From positions 1 to 10,121 of the forward strand of contig DATKPC010000017.1 of the NCBI GenBank assembly GCA_035524275.1: a stretch of DNA of 10,121 nucleotides. Reading direction: 5' to 3'. Position numbers and translations under genes: made by a program. Source of the DNA: DATKPC01 sp035524275. GTDB taxonomy: Bacteria > Pseudomonadota > Gammaproteobacteria > Burkholderiales > Burkholderiaceae_F. The notes beneath the pieces are model-generated. The model did not search any database and was not told the origin of the DNA. It was given only the letters and a program-made list of their open reading frames with translations. Shown piece after piece: positions 5,941 through 10,121 of the stretch. Within the stretch, counting starts at the first letter, position 1. Every line of letters begins with the position of its first letter.

Positions 5941-7859
5941 TGTCGCCCCTACCTCAGCCCGCGGCGGCCGCCGACCCGGCGACCGATGCCAGGACCGCAC
6001 CGAGGGCGCGGCGCGCCATCCGGCCGCTGCCGGACCTCCTCGTCAGCCAGATCGCGGCCGGCGAAGTCGTGGAACGCCCCGCCTCGGTCGTCAAGGAACT
6101 CGTCGAGAACGCACTCGACGCCGGTGCGCGGCGCATCGAGATCCGCCTCGAAGGCGGCGGCGTGCGCCGCATCGTGGTGGCCGACGACGCCGGCGGCATC
6201 GACGCCGCGGAACTGCCCCTTGCGGTCACGCGCCACGCGACGAGCAAGATCGGCGACCTGGCGGACCTGGAGGCCGTGGCGTCACTGGGGTTCCGCGGGG
6301 AGGCCCTGGCGGCCATTGCCGCGGTGGCCGACCTCCGGATCACGTCGCGCACGCCGGAGTCGACGAGCGCGTGGCGGATCGATGCCACGGTCGGCGACGT
6401 CGAGCCCGCGGCCGGGCAGGTCGGGACCCGCGTCGAGGTCGCCGATCTCTTCTATCGGACGCCGGCGCGGCGCAAGTTCCTCCGCTCCGAGACCACGGAG
6501 CTGGGACACTGCATCGCCCAGGTCGAACGGATCGCGGCCGCGTTCCCGGCGGTCGAATTCCTCGTGATTCATGCGGGGCGCCCGGCGCTGTCGCTGCCGG
6601 CCGCGAATGAAGACAAGCGCATCGCGGCGCTGATGCCGGAGGGCTTCGCGCAGGCACGGCGCCGCGTCGAAGCGCTGTCGGCGCCGATTTCGCTGCAGGG
6701 TTGGGTCGGCCTGCCGACGGCCGCGCGGCCGCGCGCCGATGCGCAGTATTTCTACGTCAACGGTCGCTACGTCCGGGACCGCGTGCTTTCGCACGCAGTC
6801 CGCGCCGCCTACGCGGACGTGCTGCACGGCCATTCGCAGCCGGCATACTGCCTGTTCCTGGACATCGATCCGACGCGCGTGGACGTGAACGTGCACCCGA
6901 CGAAGATCGAAGTGCGCTTTCGCGAGGCCAACGCGGTCCACCAGTTCGTCCTGCACGCGGTGCAGGCCGCGCTCGCGCCTCCCGCCGCGGCGGCTGCCGC
7001 ACCACCGTCGGGCACGCCGGCAGCCGCGCCCGACGACCTGCCGGAGGGCGCCACGGCATCGCGGCCCGCGTGGCGGGCGGGATCGGGCGAGCAGGCGACG
7101 CTCGGCGTCGCGCAGCCGGTCGCCGATTACCTCGCCTTCATGGCGTCCGGCAGGATGGCGGCCGACTCGATGGCGGCGGGCTCGACATCGGCCGGACCGG
7201 ACAGGTCCTCGCGCCCGGCGTCGCCGGACGGCCCCGCGACAGCGGCCAGCGACCCCGCCGCGAGCATCCCGCCGCTCGGCTACGCGCTCGCGCAACTGGC
7301 CGGCATCTACATCCTCGCCCGCAACCGCCACGGCCTCGTCATCGTCGACATGCACGCGGCGCACGAACGCGTCGTCTACGAGCGCCTGAAGGCGCAGCTC
7401 GACCGCCAGGGCCTGGCGCGACAGGCGCTGCTGCTGCCGCAGGTGTTTGCGGCCGACGCCCTCGAGATGGCGGCCGTCGAGGAATTCGGCGCGGAGCTCG
7501 AACGCCTCGGCCTCGATCTGGCCGCCGCCGGGCCGGCGCAGCTCGCGCTGCGCGCCGTGCCGGCCATCCTCGCCGGAGCCGACGGCGCGACGTTGGCGCG
7601 CGACGTGCTGCGCGACCTGCGGCAGTTCGGCGCCCACGACGCGGCCCGCGCGCTGGGCGAACACCGCAACGAGCTGCTGGCCACGCTAGCGTGCCACGGC
7701 GCCGTGCGCGCGAACCGCAGCCTGACGCTGGACGAGATGAACGCGCTGTTGCGCGAGATGGAGGCGACCGAGCGCGCCGACCAGTGCAACCACGGTCGAC
7801 CGACGTGGCTGCAGTTGAGCCTGGGCGAACTGGACCGGATGTTCCTGCGCGGACGCTGA
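5940..7859 (+). CDS. mutL: DNA mismatch repair protein MutL, endonuclease-motif type
   Basis: MutL links mismatch recognition by MutS to strand incision and removal. The 639-residue product starts with an Ala/Pro-rich extension of about 27 residues, then the GHKL ATPase domain. Its motifs are IRPLPDLLVSQIAAGEVVERPASVV, ENALDAG (E56 and N57), DDAGGID (82-88), HATSKI (99-104) and GFRGEAL (117-123). The second domain includes VNVHPTKIEVRF (316-327). A disordered Ala/Pro/Ser linker spans about 345-443. The C-terminal dimerisation domain carries the nuclease motif DMHAAHERVVYE (470-481, matching DQHA-x2-E-x4-E except M for Q). It also has ACHGAVRANR, CNHGRPT (616-622) and the terminal FLR. Such MutL proteins nick DNA themselves and typify bacteria lacking MutH. 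ATG 5940 is used; GTG 5919 would add seven residues. A transporter gene follows after three bases. Confidence 0.95.
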   Translation: MSPLPQPAAAADPATDARTAPRARRAIRPLPDLLVSQIAAGEVVERPASVVKELVENALDAGARRIEIRLEGGGVRRIVVADDAGGIDAAELPLAVTRHATSKIGDLADLEAVASLGFRGEALAAIAAVADLRITSRTPESTSAWRIDATVGDVEPAAGQVGTRVEVADLFYRTPARRKFLRSETTELGHCIAQVERIAAAFPAVEFLVIHAGRPALSLPAANEDKRIAALMPEGFAQARRRVEALSAPISLQGWVGLPTAARPRADAQYFYVNGRYVRDRVLSHAVRAAYADVLHGHSQPAYCLFLDIDPTRVDVNVHPTKIEVRFREANAVHQFVLHAVQAALAPPAAAAAAPPSGTPAAAPDDLPEGATASRPAWRAGSGEQATLGVAQPVADYLAFMASGRMAADSMAAGSTSAGPDRSSRPASPDGPATAASDPAASIPPLGYALAQLAGIYILARNRHGLVIVDMHAAHERVVYERLKAQLDRQGLARQALLLPQVFAADALEMAAVEEFGAELERLGLDLAAAGPAQLALRAVPAILAGADGATLARDVLRDLRQFGAHDAARALGEHRNELLATLACHGAVRANRSLTLDEMNALLREMEATERADQCNHGRPTWLQLSLGELDRMFLRGR

Positions 7860-7862
7860 GCG

Positions 7863-9107
7863 ATGACCGCCGCGACGCCCCCGCGCGCCACGCCGGCCAT
7901 CGGCATCGCCGGCTCGGCGTGGCTGATCGGCACGCTGCTGGCGCTGCAACCCCTGTGCACCGACCTCTACCTGCCGACGCTGCCTTCGATGGCGCGCGAA
8001 TTCGGTGGCGGCGGCGGCAGCGGCGGCGTCGGCACGGTGCAATGGACGCTGTCGGTATTCATCGGCACGTTCGGCCTCGTGCAGCTGATCGCCGGACCGC
8101 TGTCGGACCGCTTCGGCCGCCGCCCGCTGATCGTCGGCGGCGCGGCGCTGTACACGGCCGGAAGCCTCGTCTGCCTGCTGGCGCCCGCCATCGCGACGAT
8201 GATCGCCGGGCGCGCGCTGCAGGCGGCCGGGGCATGCACCTGCGTCGTGGCCGCGCGCGCCGTCGTCCGCGACCTCTACGAACCCCAGCATGGGGCGCGC
8301 ACGCTGGCGGCCGCCGGCACGATCATGGGGTTCGCGCCGATGCTCGGCCCGCTGGCCGGCGCGGCCCTCAACGTGACGGTGGGCTGGCGCGCGGTATTCG
8401 CGTTCCTGACGGTCGTCGGCACCGTGGTCGTCGCGTTCACCGCGTGGCGCCTCGCGGAGACGAACCGGCACCGCGATCCGGCGGCGCTGCAGGGGGCGCG
8501 CCTCGCGGGCACCTATGCCGAAGTCGGACGTTCGGCGACGTTCCGCGCCTACGCGCTCGCCAACACGGCAAGCTACGCCGGACTTTTCGCGTTCCTCTCG
8601 GCGTCGTCCTTCGTGCTGATCCGCGTGATGGGGCTGTCGCCGTTCGCCTATGCCGGCGGGCTGGCGCTCAACGGCGCCAGCTACATGATGGGGACGATCA
8701 TCTGCCGGCGACTGATGGCGGAGACCGATCTGGTCGACACGCTTCGCGCGGGCGCGCTGATGCAGGTCCTTGCCGGCGCCGCGATGGTCGTCGTCGTGAC
8801 GCTCGCGGGCGCGACGCACCTCGGGCCGCTCGCGATCCTGCTGTCGCAATGCCTGTACTCCGCCGGGCACGGCATCGTGCAGCCGGTGGCCCAGGCCGGT
8901 TGCGTCGGGCCGTTCCCGCGCGCGGCCGGGGCCGCCGCCGCGCTGATGGGATTCATGATCCAGGTCAGCGCCGCGGCCGTTGGCATGGTCGTCGGCGCGA
9001 CCTGGAATGGCACGCCCTACCCGATGGCGATGCTCGTCGCGGCCGGGGGCGCCGCGAGCTGGACGATCGGCGCCACGCTCGTGCGCCGGCGCGGCAGGAT
9101 CCGATGA
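7863..9107 (+). CDS. Bcr/CflA-type MFS drug exporter
   Basis: This 414-residue inner-membrane protein has about twelve hydrophobic segments and motifs of the 12-TM drug:proton antiporter branch (DHA1), Bcr/CflA type. TDLYLPTLPSM (33-43) is the end-of-TM1 motif of that family. GPLSDRFGRRPL (78-89) is the loop 2-3 motif A. RALQAAGA and ARAVVRDLYE (131-140) follow in and after TM4, and GFAPMLGPLAGA (156-167) is the antiporter motif C in TM5. Relatives export chloramphenicol, bicyclomycin, sulfonamides or small metabolites; the substrate here cannot be read from sequence. A glycine-rich stretch (48-57) extends the first external loop. The ATG lies three bases after the mutL stop, and its stop overlaps the miaA start in ATGA, so all three genes are probably one transcript. 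No strong Shine-Dalgarno is visible, in keeping with translational coupling. Confidence 0.9.
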   Translation: MTAATPPRATPAIGIAGSAWLIGTLLALQPLCTDLYLPTLPSMAREFGGGGGSGGVGTVQWTLSVFIGTFGLVQLIAGPLSDRFGRRPLIVGGAALYTAGSLVCLLAPAIATMIAGRALQAAGACTCVVAARAVVRDLYEPQHGARTLAAAGTIMGFAPMLGPLAGAALNVTVGWRAVFAFLTVVGTVVVAFTAWRLAETNRHRDPAALQGARLAGTYAEVGRSATFRAYALANTASYAGLFAFLSASSFVLIRVMGLSPFAYAGGLALNGASYMMGTIICRRLMAETDLVDTLRAGALMQVLAGAAMVVVVTLAGATHLGPLAILLSQCLYSAGHGIVQPVAQAGCVGPFPRAAGAAAALMGFMIQVSAAAVGMVVGATWNGTPYPMAMLVAAGGAASWTIGATLVRRRGRIR

Positions 9108-10066
9108 GGCATGCGCAGGCGCGGCGTGCGGACGCCGTGCTGCTGCTGGGTCCGACGGCAACCGGGAAATCGCGCCTGGCGCTCGATCTCGCGCGGCGCA
9201 TTCCGCTCGAGATCGTTTCCGTCGACTCCGCGCTCGTCTACCGCGGCATGGACATCGGGACGGCGAAGCCGGGCATCGCCGAGCGAGCGAAGGTTCCGCA
9301 TCACCTGATCGACATCCGCGACCCGGCCGATGCCTACAGCGCCGCGGAGTTCGAGCGCGACGCGCGCCGCCTGGTCGGCGAGATATCGGCGCGCGGGCGC
9401 CTGCCGCTGCTCGTCGGCGGAACGATGCTCTACGCCAAGGCGCTGCGCGAGGGGCTGGCCCGCCTGCCGTCGGCCGATCCGCAGGTGCGGCGCGAACTCG
9501 AGGCGGAAGCCGCGCGCCACGGCTGGCCGACGCTGCACGCGCGACTGGCGCGGATCGATCCGGCGACGGCGCAGCGACTGGCGCCGAACGATGCGCAACG
9601 CATCCAGCGCGCGCTGGAGGTCCACCGACTCAGCGGCGCCACGCTGTCGCAGCACCTGGCCGGGACGGACCGGTCCGCGACCGCGGACGACGCGAGGCGC
9701 CCGCGCTTTCGTGCCATCGCGCTCGTGCCGCCGGATCGCGGCGTGCTGCACCGACTGATCGAGCAGCGCTTCGATGCGATGCTCGCGGCGGGTTTCCTCG
9801 ACGAGGTCCGGGCGCTCGTCAAGCGCGGCGACCTGGATCCCGACCTGCCGAGCCAGCGCAGCGTCGGTTACCGGCAGGCGTGGCAGCACATCGCCGCAGC
9901 GACGCCGCTTGCGGAGTTCCGCGCTGCCGCGATCGCCGCGACGCGTCGCCTCGCGAAGCGGCAGATGACCTGGTTGCGATCGCTGCCGGTGGAGGCGACC
10001 GTGGATCCGTTCGATCCGGCGGTGCTGGAGAGGCTCGCGACGCTCGTGTTGGAGGCGGTGGGGTGA
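9104..10066 (+). CDS. miaA: tRNA dimethylallyltransferase MiaA
   Basis: MiaA transfers a dimethylallyl group to N6 of A37 in tRNAs reading UNN codons, the first step to i6A/ms2i6A. The 320-residue product is full length. Walker A is GPTATGKS (16-23). The substrate-base segment is VSVDSALVYRGMDIGTAKP (38-56) with D41. HHLID (66-70), GGTMLYAKAL (105-114) and QRIQRALEV (165-173) follow, then the tRNA-binding GYRQ (255-258) and the basic RRLAKRQMTWLR (281-292). The start ATG 9104 shares ATGA with the stop of the upstream transporter gene. A GC-rich hairpin follows 21 bases after the stop. In many proteobacteria miaA lies next to mutL; here one transporter gene separates them. Confidence 0.96.
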   Translation: MRHAQARRADAVLLLGPTATGKSRLALDLARRIPLEIVSVDSALVYRGMDIGTAKPGIAERAKVPHHLIDIRDPADAYSAAEFERDARRLVGEISARGRLPLLVGGTMLYAKALREGLARLPSADPQVRRELEAEAARHGWPTLHARLARIDPATAQRLAPNDAQRIQRALEVHRLSGATLSQHLAGTDRSATADDARRPRFRAIALVPPDRGVLHRLIEQRFDAMLAAGFLDEVRALVKRGDLDPDLPSQRSVGYRQAWQHIAAATPLAEFRAAAIAATRRLAKRQMTWLRSLPVEATVDPFDPAVLERLATLVLEAVG

Positions 10067-10087
10067 TGGGGACTGCCCTCTCCCCCA

Positions 10088-10114
10088 CCCCTCTCCCGCG
10101 TCGCGGGCGAGGGG
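10088..10114 (+). terminator. GC-rich hairpin downstream of miaA
   Basis: CCCCTC-T-CCCGC (10088-10099) pairs with GCGGG-C-GAGGGG (10103-10114) around a GTC loop, with one T/C mismatch. It lies 21 bases beyond the miaA stop, where the operon should end. No T run follows before the window ends seven bases later. The sequence type (CCCTCTCCC before the stem, GAGGGG after) resembles dispersed intergenic repeats of high-GC proteobacteria, so it may be one copy of a genome-wide element rather than a dedicated terminator. Confidence 0.45.
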
Positions 10115-10121
10115 CGAGCCG

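Noticed and set aside
6701..9103. A very long plus-strand open frame leading into miaA
   Set aside because: It overlaps mutL and the transporter in another frame, is Arg/Ala/Gly-rich without any domain, and is open only because high GC removes stop codons. Only the part from 9104 is real.
7686..9161. Minus-strand open frame opposite mutL, the transporter gene and miaA
   Set aside because: Shadow of GC-rich coding DNA; composition is Arg/Ala/His-rich and no family is recognisable.

Overview
The window looks like chromosomal DNA from a high-GC betaproteobacterium, most likely in or near the Burkholderiales. The basis is gene order and GC-rich codon use: queG, tsaE, an AMIN-domain amidase, mutL and miaA cluster together, as I recall for that group. 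No marker here fixes the genus.

Layout, left to right. Bases 1-196 are the 3' end of a gene for a GloVer-type repeat protein, followed by a strong hairpin terminator (255-286). A cupin-like/JmjC-type dioxygenase gene lies on the minus strand (473-1429). The 337-bp gap upstream of it holds two short tandem-repeat arrays. A tRNA-Thr(CGT) gene on the minus strand (1767-1842) has a good sigma70-type promoter inside the 3' end of queG. queG (minus, 1913-3013) and tsaE (plus, 3127-3669) diverge from a 113-bp region. tsaE overlaps amiC (3591-5093) by 79 nt. amiC converges on a dedA gene (minus, 5105-5749), with both stop codons inside one hairpin. A 190-bp divergent region separates dedA from a tightly packed plus-strand operon: mutL (5940-7859), a Bcr/CflA-type drug transporter (7863-9107) and miaA (9104-10066). 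The window ends in a GC-rich hairpin.

Functional theme. Three genes modify tRNA: queG (queuosine, position 34), tsaE (t6A37) and miaA (i6A37). The tRNA-Thr gene between them encodes a U36-A37 anticodon loop, as expected of a t6A substrate. amiC (septal peptidoglycan cleavage), dedA (membrane lipid/polar-headgroup transport family), mutL (mismatch repair, with the nuclease motif) and the MFS exporter complete a mainly housekeeping neighbourhood.

I see no CRISPR array, transposase, prophage or recognisable defence system, and no convincing new multi-gene system. The observations most worth checking are local: an abrupt AT-rich block inside tsaE, repeated copies of the tRNA 3' end, a 10-bp-period repeat array, start sites of queG and mutL with -10 boxes placed as for leaderless transcripts, and the shared stop-codon hairpin between amiC and dedA.
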